The position numbers and the translations under genes are program-made. A model generated the notes under the pieces. That model searched no databases. It worked only from the letters and a program-made list of their open reading frames with translations, and was not told the DNA's origin. This document shows positions 30,823 to 55,716 of a stretch of 64,000 nucleotides of DNA, piece by piece. The stretch spans positions 3,019,501-3,083,500 of the forward strand of contig CM020516.1 in assembly GCA_009823395.1 (NCBI GenBank). The letters run 5' to 3'. Every line of letters starts with the position of its first letter. Position 1 is the first letter of the stretch. The stretch is from Thamnaconus septentrionalis. Taxonomy: Eukaryota > Chordata > Actinopteri > Tetraodontiformes > Monacanthidae.

Positions 30823-32533
30823 CCTGCAGCGCTCCCTCCTGGCATAACCAAAACTCACTCAGCCCAACTAGTATCTCAACACAACATTTATCTGATCACA
30901 TGACAGTGAGTCAAATGAGACAGAATCACATGACAGGGAGTCACATGACACACATGACACAAGGAGTCACGCATGCCCCAAGATTCCAAGGTGGCTCCCA
31001 TTCATTTCAATTAAATTCCACCCCAGCGAAGACGCCAAAAAAGTGTTTGACTTTCGCATTAATGGGCCCACAGAGCACGTGCAGTAGTGTCACTTCCCAT
31101 CATGCCTCTGTAATTCACATGAACTATTTGGCCAATCAGAACTATCCTTGTGAACGTCACTTACAGACACGTTTTCTGGCCTGTATCATTTTTTAAACGA
31201 CTTAAAGAGCATAACTGAAAAATCTACAAGAGGAAGATTTGCTATGAATCGTGTTTCAGCTCACAGTCGTCCTGTCAGCCATTTTAAAGGCGTTTATTTT
31301 TGTATCGCAGTCTATGGGAAAAATGCTCTTTGGGTCATTGGATTTCTTGGCTGCAGTACCTCGAGTGGCCACTGGGGAAAGATTGGCGTGCCGCCATATT
31401 GCCAGTCCGGTATCCAGTTCAAATAACACATCCATGGAGTCACATGACAATGACTGACACGACAGGGAGTCACATGACACAGTCACATGATGGCTTGGCG
31501 GGAAGACAAGTATGGAGGTGGGTAGAGGGAGAAAGGGGGAGGGATTTAGGGCAGAGCTGATCAGTGGGCAGAGCCTACCCGGCCTCCGGCCCCTTCCCCT
31601 GCGTCTGTCCTGCGATGGCGTCCATGATGGCGTCCTGCGAGTACAGGCTGATGGGCGTGTTGTACTGGGCGTGGATGATGGTGGCTTTACCGCCGGGGCC
31701 CTTCACCTCGATTGGCCTGTGGGGTAGAGGGGGCGGAGTCTAGGGCAGCCGGACCAATGGATGGGCTCAGACTCACTCACAAAGGTTCCGCCTCGACTGC
31801 GATCCAGGAAGCATGCACAGCCAATCAGAGCTGAGGCCGAGCAAACGTGCAAACATGCTGACAAGTACAGCTAGCGCTGATAAACATTGACTTACATTAT
31901 GAACATTGGTATTCATTGTGTAAGCATGCTGTGACAGCAGCATGCTTCCACTATTAGCATGCTATTAGCTAACAGCTAACAGCTATTAGCTAACACTACT
32001 AGCTAGCAGTGAACGTCATTATCCCTTTAATGTCTCAATGTCAATAATAGTCTGAAACAAAGACGATTTTTTAATGACAAATATGCTAACAGCAACAATG
32101 TCACAACAGTAGCGGTAAACAATTACAACCAGACATAAACCAGATCAAACCAAATTAAACCAGATCAAACCAGAATAAACCAACTCGAACCAGATCAAAC
32201 CAGAGCAAACCAGATCTAGTCAGATCAAACCAGAACAAAGCGGAATGAACCAGATCAAACCAGAACAAACCAGATCTAACCAGAACAAAACAGAACAAAA
32301 CAGATCAAACCAGGCCATGCCTTCAGGGAACCAAACGACAGAGAGAACACAGAACGAGAACACAGAACAGAGGAGGAGGTACTGACTTTGGAGGTGCACT
32401 GTAGACCTGCTGTCCAACCGCCATCCCAGAGATGAACACCAGGGAGAGACAGAGAACAGGAACCGTTACAGTAGAGGTCAACATGAACTAACCGGTGGGA
32501 GAATCCAGGAACTCAACAAAGAGGCCATGCAGG

Positions 32534-32567
<34 letters not shown>

Positions 32568-35061
32568 TTAAACTGTTCCTTCAGATCATTTCATGTTTTT
32601 CGTCGCTGAATGTTCTGACAGGCTCCTTCTTCTGCTCAGATGTGATGGGGGCCGACGTCTCAGTGGACCACGACAGGAAGTGGACCAGCAGAGGGGGCGG
32701 GGAACCAAAGACAGCTCTGGTGATAAACTGGCGCTGAAGAATTAGCGTTCAATTGTTTAATTTTAGCGTCAGCCTGCTAAAATATTAGCGCTGCTGTCCA
32801 GTGTTTCCTTCAACTTGGATGTCAACCTGTCTGATGGCAACACTGCCCTCTGGTGGAGGCTGTAGAAACAAATTTGATTGGCTGATTCTTAGCTCTCCTA
32901 CAAACTACCACTATTACCACAAACTACAGCGGACAGGTCTGATCAAACTGGTTTTTAGCTCCATCCAAAGCCGATTGGTTGATGCTGTTTTAGCTCTGCC
33001 CCCCTGCTGTGCCTCCCTCCAGCTGGCCTCTACCTACCCCCCCGCCTGCAGGAGCGCCATCTCCCTCAGGGTCTCCTCTGAGTACAGGCTGATGGGCGAG
33101 TTATACTGCTTCCTCTGAGCCGGGCTCACCGCTGCCTCTGCAGGCCTGGAGGGGGCGCTGCAGGCCGACAGGCGGCCATTGACCTGGACTGACTCAGGCT
33201 TCCGATGGGGGACGGGGCGGGGCGGGTTGGGGGAGATGGGGGGCGGGGCGGAAAATGATATTTGTCTTTAGGATGTAAAAACACATTCAAAGTCCAGTAC
33301 GTCTGCCTACAACCACAAGGGGGAGCCAACTCTCTGTGTGAAACCAATACGCTTCAGTTTCAGGAGCTTGTGAATGTGTGTGTGTGTGTGTGTGTGTTCA
33401 CTGAGCCGTTAAATCTGAGAGATTGTAAACGGAATCATTTTCTGTGTCATTTTTTAGAGCCATTTTAGACCCACGACTGAGACTGCAATGCATTGTGGGT
33501 AAAAAAAAAAAAAAAGCACCTGCGTTTGGTGAGGCATCATGGGAATCGTGCCGGCGTCCATTCTGGGCGTCATCATGGGGATGGGACGCTTGGACCTGCA
33601 AGAGAGGGAGAAGTAACGGTAACAACACAACGGACAGGAAAGAAGACAACAGCCCGGCGATAGCGTTAGCGTTAGCACTTTGCTTCTTCTTCTCTGCCTC
33701 TGTTAACACAGGCACAGTTCAGCTGTAAGCAGCTGTTTGAGGCTGAGGGCTTCAATGGCACCACAGCCAAAAGTACCTCCAGCAGCAGGAACTACTTTCT
33801 CTACGTGTCCATACGCCAAGGTGGAAAATGTCCGCCTGCCCCCTGGTGGCATATTGCTCTCGCGGAGCGATTTGTAGAGAGAAAGTAGTCCCTCCCACCA
33901 GTAGTGTAGTCTAGTTTATTAGTGGGTATACTCTGATTACACATCTGTCCAGCAGCAGCTGCTTCAGAACAACGCAAAACAAGAACCACCGTCATGCTCA
34001 GCAATGCATCAAGTATCAGTGTCCAGCATCCACATGTAACACTCATACGTATCTGCACGTTTTCTAGAGGTTGTACGACATTTCGGGGCCTTTGTTAGTG
34101 GTTATACTGCATATACCTGCGTATTACATCGAGACTAAACCACTGCTTCCCATCCACCACCTGACCTGACCGGGCTCCGCCCCTCCCCATCCCCCAGATC
34201 TTACTTGCTCATGGTGAGGGCCAGGTTGTAGGTGGCGCTCTTGATCTTGTTCTGGGCCTCCAAGTGGGTCATGCCATCGGTGCCGACGCCGTCGATGGCC
34301 ACGATGATGTCACCCTGCACCAGGTTGGCCTGCGCTGCCTTGCTGCCCGGAGAGATCTGCATCAGAGGTCCCACCAGAGAGAGGTCCGTCAGACCAGACA
34401 TGGGCAAACTACGGCCCCGGGTCCCATACACGGCCCGTTAAGCTGCTGAACTTGAAGAAATGATATTAATAGTCAGTAAGTCATAAAATAGCTGTAGCTC
34501 ATCCTTTTGTGTGTGTGTGTTTTAAGAGTTCGGCTCCGACCCATCGTGGTTCCACCAGTCAAACAGTTTTCCCACCGCTGTGTTAGACTGATGGAGTGTC
34601 ACCGGGTCAGCAGGTCACATCCCGATAGAACATCGTTCAGATATTTAATCTGGAGAAAATTTCCAGGAAAAAAAAAAACGTCAATCAATCAATCAGTATC
34701 TGGTTTAATCCAGTCTGATAATCCAGATTAGCAGCGGCTGGTGGAGCCGGAGGTGTGCCGTGGACCTGGTGACCCAGCAGTAAATCACCTGGGGGGGGGG
34801 TGCAGAATCATCCCCTCTTCATCTTCATCATCATCATCATAATATCATCCTCTTCATCTTTATCATCATCTTCACCTTCATCATCTTCTTCACCTTCATC
34901 ATCATCATTATCATCATGTTCATCTTCATCATCATCATTGTCGGACAGGAAGTTTCCTCAGAGACTCATGAATGACATCACTTCCTGTCCACAAATTTGT
35001 TTGTTTTCGCTGCAACAATCAGGCGCTGCGTGTCCTACTTTCACTGTGACCCACAAACACC

Positions 35062-35094
<33 letters not shown>

Positions 35095-36277
35095 CACACA
35101 ACCTTTGTGTTCACCAGTGAACCCCCCTCCACTCCCATTCGTGGATTAATAGGCAGATTTGCTGCAGGGATTAGAACTAGCGATCGCCAGTCTGCTGCTC
35201 AGGTGCTGCAGGAACCTCAATGAACTGGGACACCAGCAAGACTTTACTCGTGCAGCAGGGGGCGCTGGAGCTGGTCCTGGGGGGCCAAACCCCAGCAATG
35301 TCCCCACTAGAGGTCAACAGACTGAAGCTTTTGGAACATTCTGAACTTTGAAGGCTGCTGTTGATGTTTGGTCCATAGACTACAGTCACCTACAGTCAAG
35401 ACAATCCGGCAGAGTATCGGGAGGCGACAGGCCTGAAACACACACCAGTGTGTGTGTGTGTGTGTGTGTGTCCTTCCACAGCTAAAAACAGCCTCCCGCC
35501 TGTCAACAGCTGCAGCAGTGAGCTGCAACACTGCAGGGAGTCATGTCAGGAGGAGGCGGAGGAGCTTCTGGACGAGGGGGTGGGGCTTCAGAAGGAAGGT
35601 GGAGCTACAGGAGGAGTGGGTGGAGCTTCAGGAGGAGCTTCAGTAGGAGAGTGGGACTTCAGGAGGTGGCGGAGGAGCTGTCAGGAGGAGGGTGGGGCTT
35701 AAGGAGGTGGGCGAGGAGGTCCTTGGAGGAAGAGGTGGTGGAGGAGCTTCAGGTCGAGTGGGTGGAGCTCACTACCTGCTCTAACTTCCTCTCTGAGCCG
35801 GTCGACGTCTCCTGATGAACTACTTCCTGCTTCTCTGTGGAGACGTCAGTCAGAAGTTGGAGATCCAGAAGATCCAGAAGAGCAAACGGCGGAGAACACG
35901 TGATCAAAGACCACGTGGTCGCTGTCGCTGCTGAGCAGGAGAAAAAAAGCAGGAGACTCGTCTTTATCTTCCCCCATCCAGCCGTGTGATTAGTTCCTCA
36001 GGCAGAAGCTTCTCAGAATGACGGGCTGATGATCCAATTGGAGCAAGAGACAACTGCTGGACTTCCTGCTTGGGTTCGGCTGCTTCCTGTCGACGTAAGG
36101 TCTGACTGAGTTGGTGGATGATATGTTGTTGGTTTTTTTTAAAAGAAAGAGAAGGGGCTTCTGATTGGACGGGTGGATGATGCTTCACTTCCTTATCCTG
36201 AATCCAAAGACTTCTGGCTCCAGATGACATCATCAATACGGCGCCACCCACGGCCACAGTGTGAACTACACCTGTTC

Positions 36278-36322
<45 letters not shown>

Positions 36323-37061
36323 CAGCTGCCGACAGGACTCCCAGTGTCCTTTTATAAAAAGTGTGTTTGCTCACAGGCAGAATCACCGAATCAGCGACAC
36401 ACTGACGCCTGTGCTAATGCTAATGCTAATGCTAATGCGAGCTGCGCTGACAGCGGACTCACAGAACCAAAGTCTGTCTGTCTGTCTGTCTGTCGGTCCG
36501 ACTGTTTCCCCATTTGGCCGAAACTTTATCGGTAAGTTTTTCCTTTCGCCTGAAAACCTCAAATGCAGTCAAGTGAAGGTCAAAGGTCACAATCGCGTCT
36601 CTGGATAGCAAAGAGCGAGCCAAAGAACCAGCGTCCAGCCTCCTTTCGAGGCCTGGGAGCTACCAGAGGGCATGCGGGGGGGCTTAACAGCCTTCCCCGG
36701 CGGCCCCTCTGGGGGGCGCCCCCAGCCAAATGAGCTACCCAGCCATGTCTCAATTCCATCGACACACTACAAACACACACAACCACCACAACGCTGCAAC
36801 ACAACACCAAGTCAGTCAGCACAGTCAGTGAAAGATCCTTTAAAGCCGAGAGACTCAAGTGGGAATCAAGGGAGCCGACTTCAGCCGAAGGAAAAACGGA
36901 GGGTGGCGGAGCAGCAGCAGGCGGCAGTGGCGGTGGTGGCGGCGGTGGTGGGCGTGGCCTCTTACCCGGGAGACGGTGAGCGGCATGTTGAAGTCCTTCC
37001 CGCCCTGCAGCCTGAAGCCCCAGGGCCCGGGGCCCGGCAGCGACACCGAGTAGCTGCTCAT
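24749..37061 (-). CDS. ldb3: LIM domain-binding protein 3 (ZASP/Cypher)
   Basis: Exons joinable in phase are 36966-37061, 34205-34356, 33520-33595, then a ZM exon choice (33038-33198, or 32387-32406 plus 31579-31716), then 30295-30452, 30075-30138, 29046-29171, 28310-28366, 27590-27879, 26458-26830, 26033-26213, 25381-25501, 25176-25291 and 24749-24838. The product is 685-686 residues. The PDZ domain is N-terminal ([42 protein letters not shown]). The ZM motif follows ([11 protein letters not shown] or [11 protein letters not shown]), then a Pro/Ala/Gln-rich linker and three LIM domains ([58 protein letters not shown]) ending AHAINV. The family anchors at the muscle Z-disc, with PDZ binding alpha-actinin. 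It lies between bmpr1a and opn4 as in human. Paralog (a or b) cannot be assigned. Confidence 0.95.
25594..26020. repeat. CAGGTGTGTACAGGTGTG minisatellite in an ldb3 intron
   Basis: Irregular units (CAGGTGTGTACAAGATGTAT and variants) fill most of the intron between the first and second LIM-encoding exons. About 15 copies of CAGGTG, an E-box, are present. Confidence 0.85.
26225..26445. repeat. Degenerate (TCAGGG)n tract in an ldb3 intron
   Basis: Hexamer-like units (GGTCAGGGTCAGGGT, GGGTTAGGTTCAGGG) cover most of the intron between 26214 and 26457. They resemble a degenerate vertebrate telomere repeat in composition. Confidence 0.75.
27670..27830 (-). repeat. ldb3: Coding minisatellite, 27-bp units, in ldb3
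   Basis: About five to six tandem 27-bp units encode the nine-residue repeat QFQQAPPMQ inside the exon at 27590-27879, in the linker between the ZM motif and the LIM domains. One unit has a Val replacing Ala. Unit length is a multiple of three, so copy-number changes keep the frame. Confidence 0.9.
27956..28068 (-). mobile_element. hAT-like family A, copy A3 (internally deleted)
   Basis: It has the end CAGGCATGGGCAAACTATGG, CTTGAAGAAATGATAT and the opposite end GTTTGTCCACTCCTGG, with most of the interior missing. It lies in an ldb3 intron 76 bp before the exon at 27590-27879 on the sense strand. Confidence 0.55.
29224..29650. repeat. Three (CA)n tracts in an ldb3 intron
   Basis: The tracts are at about 29224-29264, 29500-29539 and 29621-29649. 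A further (CA)n is at about 30782-30820. Confidence 0.9.
31170..31425 (+). repeat. Interspersed repeat family C, copy 1
   Basis: It carries GGAAGATTTGCTATGAATCG, GCGTTTATTTTTGTATCGCA and GTCTATGGGAAAAA, which recur with changes at about 38045-38200. A CAGTGGCCACT-type segment and a GGATATC-type end match the fragment at 13395-13500 in inverse. Confidence 0.5.
31579..31716 (-). CDS. ldb3: ldb3 alternative exon: cardiac-type ZM motif
   Basis: The exon enters in phase 2 (acceptor CCCCACAG|GCCAATC) and leaves in phase 2 (GCC GG|GTAGGC). It encodes [14 protein letters not shown], then [19 protein letters not shown], matching the mammalian exon 4 ZM form used mainly in heart. It needs a preceding phase-0-to-2 exon; the 20-nt microexon at 32387-32406 would supply that. 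It joins in frame to the exon at 30295-30452. Tissue use here is inferred from mammals. Confidence 0.85.
32100..32320. repeat. ACCAGATCAAACCAGAACAA minisatellite, ldb3 intron
   Basis: Imperfect units of 10-20 bp of the type AACCAGATCAAACCAGAACA lie between the two ZM exons. Confidence 0.85.
32387..32406 (-). CDS. ldb3: Candidate 20-nt microexon of ldb3
   Basis: It is bounded by GGACAGCAG and a GTCAGT donor, with phase 0 in and phase 2 out, encoding VYSAPPK when joined to the next exon. It exactly solves the phase needed to link the exon at 33520-33595 to the cardiac-type ZM exon. The length is too short to be sure from sequence alone. Confidence 0.4.
33038..33198 (-). CDS. ldb3: ldb3 alternative exon: skeletal-type ZM motif
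   Basis: Phase 0 in, phase 2 out (GGG GG|GTAGGT). It encodes a Ser/Ala-rich lead, then [19 protein letters not shown], matching the mammalian exon 6 ZM form typical of skeletal muscle. It can splice straight to 30295-30452. The acceptor (CGGAAG|CCTGAG) lacks a good pyrimidine tract, so the 5' boundary is less sure than the motif. Confidence 0.8.
33895..34070. repeat. Interspersed repeat family D, copy 1
   Basis: It shares CAAAACAAGAACCACCGTCA and ATGCATCAAGTATC with 63480-63560. The boundaries are not clear, and it has no ORF. Confidence 0.5.
34395..34580 (-). mobile_element. hAT-like family A, copy A4 (shortened)
   Basis: It has CATGGGCAAACTACGGCCC at one end and CAGTTTTCCCACCGCTG at the other. 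Part of the interior is replaced by a short (TG)n. It ends 39 bp upstream of the PDZ exon (34205-34356) on the sense strand. Confidence 0.6.
34805..34945. repeat. (ATC)n / CATCTTC trinucleotide-rich tract
   Basis: Imperfect TCATCATCATC and TTCATCTTCACC units, in an ldb3 intron. Confidence 0.9.
36283..36320. repeat. (GT)n, ldb3 first intron
   Basis: A short dinucleotide tract. It is followed by GCTAATGCTAATGCTAAT units near 36413-36440 and CTGT tetramers near 36474-36494. Confidence 0.85.
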
Positions 37062-37239
37062 TCTTCACTTCTGGATGGAGGAACGGTGGTGATGGCGAGC
37101 GGCAGCGTCGAGCGTCCTCTGGAAGCAGAGACAGCGCAGGTGAGCGAAGGGGGCGGAGTCAAGAGACGAGCGGGGGAAAAAAAGCAAGGAAAAGAGGGGC
37201 GAAAGAGCCGGAGAACGCCGAGTGAAAGAGAGAGAGACC

Positions 37240-37281
<42 letters not shown>

Positions 37282-37540
37282 TCTCAAGACCCCCAGCACA
37301 CCCAAGAATAGCCCCGGGAGCACTGGTGCATTGTGGGGGGGGCCGGAGGGGTGAGGCGGGGTGAGGCTGGGATGGGGGTGAGGGGGGGGGGCTGGGCTCG
37401 GATGGGGGGGTTGGACTTATATGGCGTGAAAGGGGACACCTGGTATGTCGGGCTCGCCGTGATTCACCAGAGTTAATATAGACCCAGCAGATCCTTCTGG
37501 AGAGCCTCACACACACATACACACACACACACGCACGCAT

Positions 37541-37571
<31 letters not shown>

Positions 37572-37700
37572 GGACACACAGGGTTTCCCTCGGACCCAAT
37601 CAGGAAACATCTTGTTATCTCCCGTCGTCATAAAAGACAAATCACAACGGTTGCACTTTAAGAGTCTCTTAGCTGGAAAGGTCAACAGAGTGCGGGGCCT

Positions 37701-37759
<59 letters not shown>

Positions 37760-37839
37760 CACTCAACTTCCTGCCAACAGATGGACGTCAGGACGTCAGA
37801 ACAGACCACCATATTTTGGCAGAAGTTGAACAGGTGAGA

Positions 37840-37901
<62 letters not shown>

Positions 37902-38044
37902 TCCCACACACACTGCTGAGTTGTCACAATGTGTTTCCTTGATGACAGAGTTCTGAACCCAAATTAGATTTGGATATATCCGTACATGTATACAGTATAT
38001 AATGTAACTACGGCCTTTATTACAGAACTGTTTCTGTTATTTTC

Positions 38045-38200
38045 AGTGACTTTCTGGCCTTTATAATTTGAAAAACCATGAGTGAAACATCTGCAATGGA
38101 AAGATTTGCTGTAAACGGCGTTTCAAGGCCAAGTGTTGAAGAGGCCTTTATTTTTGTATTGCGGCCTATGGGGGAAAAACTGGTTTGGGCCCAATGGGAC
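38045..38200 (+). repeat. Interspersed repeat family C, copy 2
   Basis: It shares GGAAAGATTTGCTGTAAACG, GCGTTTCA, CTTTATTTTTGTATTGCG and a CTATGGG..AAA stretch with 31170-31330. The right part is lost where the CCAAT minisatellite begins. Confidence 0.5.
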
Positions 38201-38645
38201 TGGCTGAATGCTGACTGACAGGCTGCTGATTGGTCGACTGTTGATTGGCTGGCTGCTGATTGGCCGGCTGCTCTGAACCCTTTGGCTCAGACTTGCAGGC
38301 TGCTGACTGACAGGCTGCTGATTGCTGATTGGCCGGCTGTGAGGCTGCTGATCGGCTGGCTGCTCTGCCCCCTCCGGCTCAGACTTACAGGCTGCTGATT
38401 GGCTGGCTGCTGATTGACTGAAGGCTGCTCTGACTTGCAGGCTGCTGACTGACAGGCTGCTGATTGCTGATTGGCCGGCTGTGAGGCTGCTGATCGGCTG
38501 GCTGCTCTGCCCCCTCCGGCTCAGACTTACAGGCTGCTGATTGGCTGGCTGCTGATTGGCCGGCTGCTCTGAACCCTTCGGCTCAGACTTGCAGGCTGCT
38601 GACTGACAGGCTGCTGATTGCTGATTGGCCGGCGGACAGGCTGAT
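38200..38645. repeat. GGCTGCTGATTGGCTGGCTG minisatellite with higher-order units
   Basis: Short GCTGCTGATTGG units are arranged in longer blocks (about 140 and 290 bp) that repeat nearly exactly. Nine GATTGG (inverse CCAATC) motifs occur. It lies 1.1-1.6 kb upstream of the ldb3 ATG. The 215-codon ORF over it is a repeat translation. Confidence 0.85.
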
Positions 38646-39204
38646 CTGCTCCAGCCTCTAAAACCAGCCGCTAAGTTTAGCTGCCTTTTGTCCCATGCAG
38701 GAATCTCCTCCACGCTGCGGCTCACAGGATGAACCCAATCAATCCTTAACCAGCCTGGTGACCTTTTCACGGCGCCAACACGGCTGCTTCCCCCCAGCAG
38801 GGGGCGCTGTGTTTAGACTGTGGATTATTAGGATAGATTTCAAGCTGGACGCAAATTTATACCTAAACGGAAAAAATAGAATCTGCAGCGGCTGTGATGT
38901 GAGTCACTGCAAAACTAGCCAGTGTGTGTGTGTGTGTGTGTGTGTGTGTTGCAGCGTGTTAAGATGACAGTGTATCTCCTTCTAAATTAACTGGCCTCAG
39001 GTCAGCTGTGAATACTTTGTCACCTGAAACAGCTTCTTAATTGAGCTGCTTGTTAAGTTAAAGGTCACACCAATGAATAACACACACGATGAATAAAGTG
39101 CAACCATATATAATACAGTCATGGATGCAGTACTTTGGTTGCTCTCTCTGGTCGAAGATGTCACACTATCCCCCACACACATCTCGGATAATATACATAT
39201 GTAC

Positions 39205-39640
<436 letters not shown>

Positions 39641-40344
39641 TCTCACCAGTGGGGGCGCTGCTGCAGACCACCAGCAGCCCATTGGAAACTCCTCATGAAG
39701 TCACGGGACACGCACAGGTGTGTGTTCGCCTCACGATCACAGGTGACCGCAGTGAGTCTCCGCCCGTCGACCTCGCTCTCTCTCCACCCCTCCCCGCTCC
39801 GCCCGGCAGGGCTGCTCCAGGCATGAAACCCAGCGCGCGCGTACACCCTGCAAAGCAAACACACGCACTTCAAACCCGGGATCCCACCCGAGCCTGGCGG
39901 GCGGAAGCAAGTGAGGCCCCGGGGACCGGAAAGGAGACGTCGAGGACCGGCCCTACAGGGTCAGTGTGACCCGTTACCCGCAGCTCCGTGGACCCGCACC
40001 GGGTGGCGGTGACGAGCTGCTACGGTGTCCCGGGGACGGAGCGCTCAGTCCGGGCAGCGGGCTGAAGGAGGAGCCGAGGGGACGGCACGGAGGATTTTCA
40101 TTAGCACGGCTTTGGTTTTAAAGAGGAACACACACACACACACACACACGATTTTTTTAAAAAAAAAAATATATATATATTTAATAAAAATATTTCAATT
40201 GAACATGAGCTGGTTTTCTTGTTTTAAATAGAAATAAAATGTTTTTTTTATAATCATATGTGTTGGCAGCTGTCGTGTTACTGTGACTGTGTTGCTGTTT
40301 GTTCATATGACAGTGAAAGTGACTCAACTGCAGAGCGAATAAAG

Positions 40345-40350
40345 TTTATT
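40345..40350 (-). terminator. opn4: Candidate poly(A) signal of opn4
   Basis: TTTATT on the plus strand reads AATAAA on the minus strand, about 1.2 kb past the opn4 stop. It is the clearest such hexamer in a non-repeat context downstream of the gene. No termination evidence beyond the hexamer. Confidence 0.3.
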
Positions 40351-40972
40351 GAAAAAATATAAGAGACACAGAGAGGAATATCAAACTACTGATTTCAATA
40401 CCAAGTTCAACAAAACAACACAGAAAACACAAAGCAAACATTTTTTTATCATGTTACAAAATCCAACACTTTTCTTGTTTTGTTTTTTTATCAAGACTAC
40501 CAATCACTCAAAGAGCCGTTATAGCGACACCCAGAGGCCTCAATGTTGTCAGATGCTTATTCTGATAGCTGATTGGTCGACGTTTCACTTTGACTCCTTT
40601 CAAGCAAAACAAAAAACAGAAAATGTCGATAAGCACAAACAGGAAGTACTGAGGTCAAAGATGGGTGGAGTCAAAGTGCATCCGCAGGCGTCGACGCTTC
40701 ACACAGCAGACCATCGCTGTGCTCCCAAATACTTAACAAAAGGAGAGGAAACTTCAAAATCGTCACAAAGAAGAAGAACCCAAAAAACACGAGAGACCTT
40801 TGACCTTTAGAAAAACAGGAACAGGAAGTGAAAAAGAGTCTGGAGGGTGGGGGGTGAATATAAATCACATAAACATGAAGTAAATATACAAAGAGACACA
40901 GTGATCACATGATGATTCTCCCAGGGCCACTTCCTGTCTGACAGGAAGTCACCTGGACTGGAAAGTAGAGCA

Positions 40973-41325
40973 TAGGTGTCAAACTCTGGCCCGCAGGCCA
41001 AATTTGGCCCCGCAGTGTTATTATATTTGGCCCATGAGACCAAACCAAAACCCACTGCTGGAGCTGCTGGCCTGCACATGGAACTGCTAATACTACAAAT
41101 CCCAGAATGCTCTGCTGGGTATGATGGCGCATCAACCATGACGTCAGGACGTTTACTGAAGGATATTATTATTATTATGACTTCATTGGTTTATTGGGGT
41201 TCATATCAAAAGGTTCACTGTTCTATCTGGAGGAAGATTTTTTTTAATAATTATCAATGATGGCCGAGACTTTGTTCAAGTTTTACATTTTGGCCCCATT
41301 GTGTGTTTTTAGTTTGACACCACTG
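40973..41325 (+). mobile_element. hAT-like family B, copy B3
   Basis: It has the end GTGTCAAACTCTGGCCCGC and the opposite end TTTTTAGTTTGACACCA. The 12-bp ends GTGTCAAACT/AGTTTGACAC are inverted repeats, the clearest in the family. It lies in the opn4 3' region. Confidence 0.7.
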
Positions 41326-41578
41326 AAGTAAAAGCGACAAGAACACAAGAAGAAACTCCCTCTGGTGGCTGCAACCATCTTGACCTTGTCGTAAAATAAA
41401 ACAACGGAGACAGGCTGATTTCACACACTGTTGTTTGATTGGTGGGTTCTTTGATCTTAGGCCCCGCCCCCCTTCTTCTTGTATAGATTGCTGGGAAACA
41501 CTGTAGTCTTCCTGTCTGCGTGTGGTAGCAGCGCTCTGATTGGCTGTCCGGCTGGTGGGGGGAGGGGAGGTAGGGGCT

Positions 41579-54786
<13,208 letters not shown>

Positions 54787-54826
54787 TCTGTCTTTCCCGC
54801 CCACTCCCCTCCCTCGAGAAAGGGAG

Positions 54827-54851
54827 AGAGAGAGAGAGAGATTGAAGAGCG

Positions 54852-54900
<49 letters not shown>
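54827..54900. repeat. (GA)n upstream of opn4
   Basis: GA repeats of about 30 units with one break lie 40-115 bp upstream of the opn4 start codon, in the likely 5' UTR or promoter. Confidence 0.9.
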
Positions 54901-54903
<3 letters not shown>

Positions 54904-55680
54904 TGATTGACAGTTGGAGCCCGTTTGAAAAACGAATTTTAATCGAAAATGAACCGCCGAATTAGAACTGCTTCATCTGTTTTCTACTCTTTTAGTGTTT
55001 GTACGTTGGAACGTCCTTACCAGTAAAGTTTTTTATTTTAATGTAGTTTCAAAGTTAGCTATACTTTGCCAGTTTGCTGTATTTGCCTCAGCGCAATAAT
55101 AATCAAAATAACAATAATCATAATCATGATAATAATAATAGTATTGAATTGAATTGAATTTCCTTTATTGTCATCGTATATGGTGCACGGCGAAATAGCA
55201 GCAGCATCCTCTACAAAGTGCATACACATTTACATCAACATAAAAGCATAAAGGTGAAAATAAATGCAGCAGCATCGTGTAATGCTGCAATATGTACTGT
55301 AATGATGATAATAATAAGAAGAATTTGTGATTCGGACCACAAGATGACTGATCTGCTAACGCTATTGTAGTCTCAAACTCAGCTGCTTTGCTTAAAACTG
55401 CTATAATACTACTACTACTACTACTACTAATAATAATAATCATCATCATCATCAGTGATTTGAACCACAGTATGACTAATCTGCTCCCTACCTGAGTGAC
55501 GACTCCTGGGATTCAGGACCAGCGGAGCTGTGACAAGACAACAACCTCCCACACCGCCAGACCAGAAAACCAAAGGGGCTGATGGGAAATATTCAGAGTT
55601 CCAAATATTCAGTGTTGCTGCTCCACTGCTGTCCTGACAGGACAAAGACAGATTAACACAAGTAGACCAATTTATAGGAC

Positions 55681-55716
<36 letters not shown>

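Noticed and set aside
38123..38770. 215-codon ORF with Gln/Ser/Ala/Asn repeats
   Set aside because: It is the reading of the GGCTGCTGATTGG minisatellite; unit length and frame give an open reading frame by chance.
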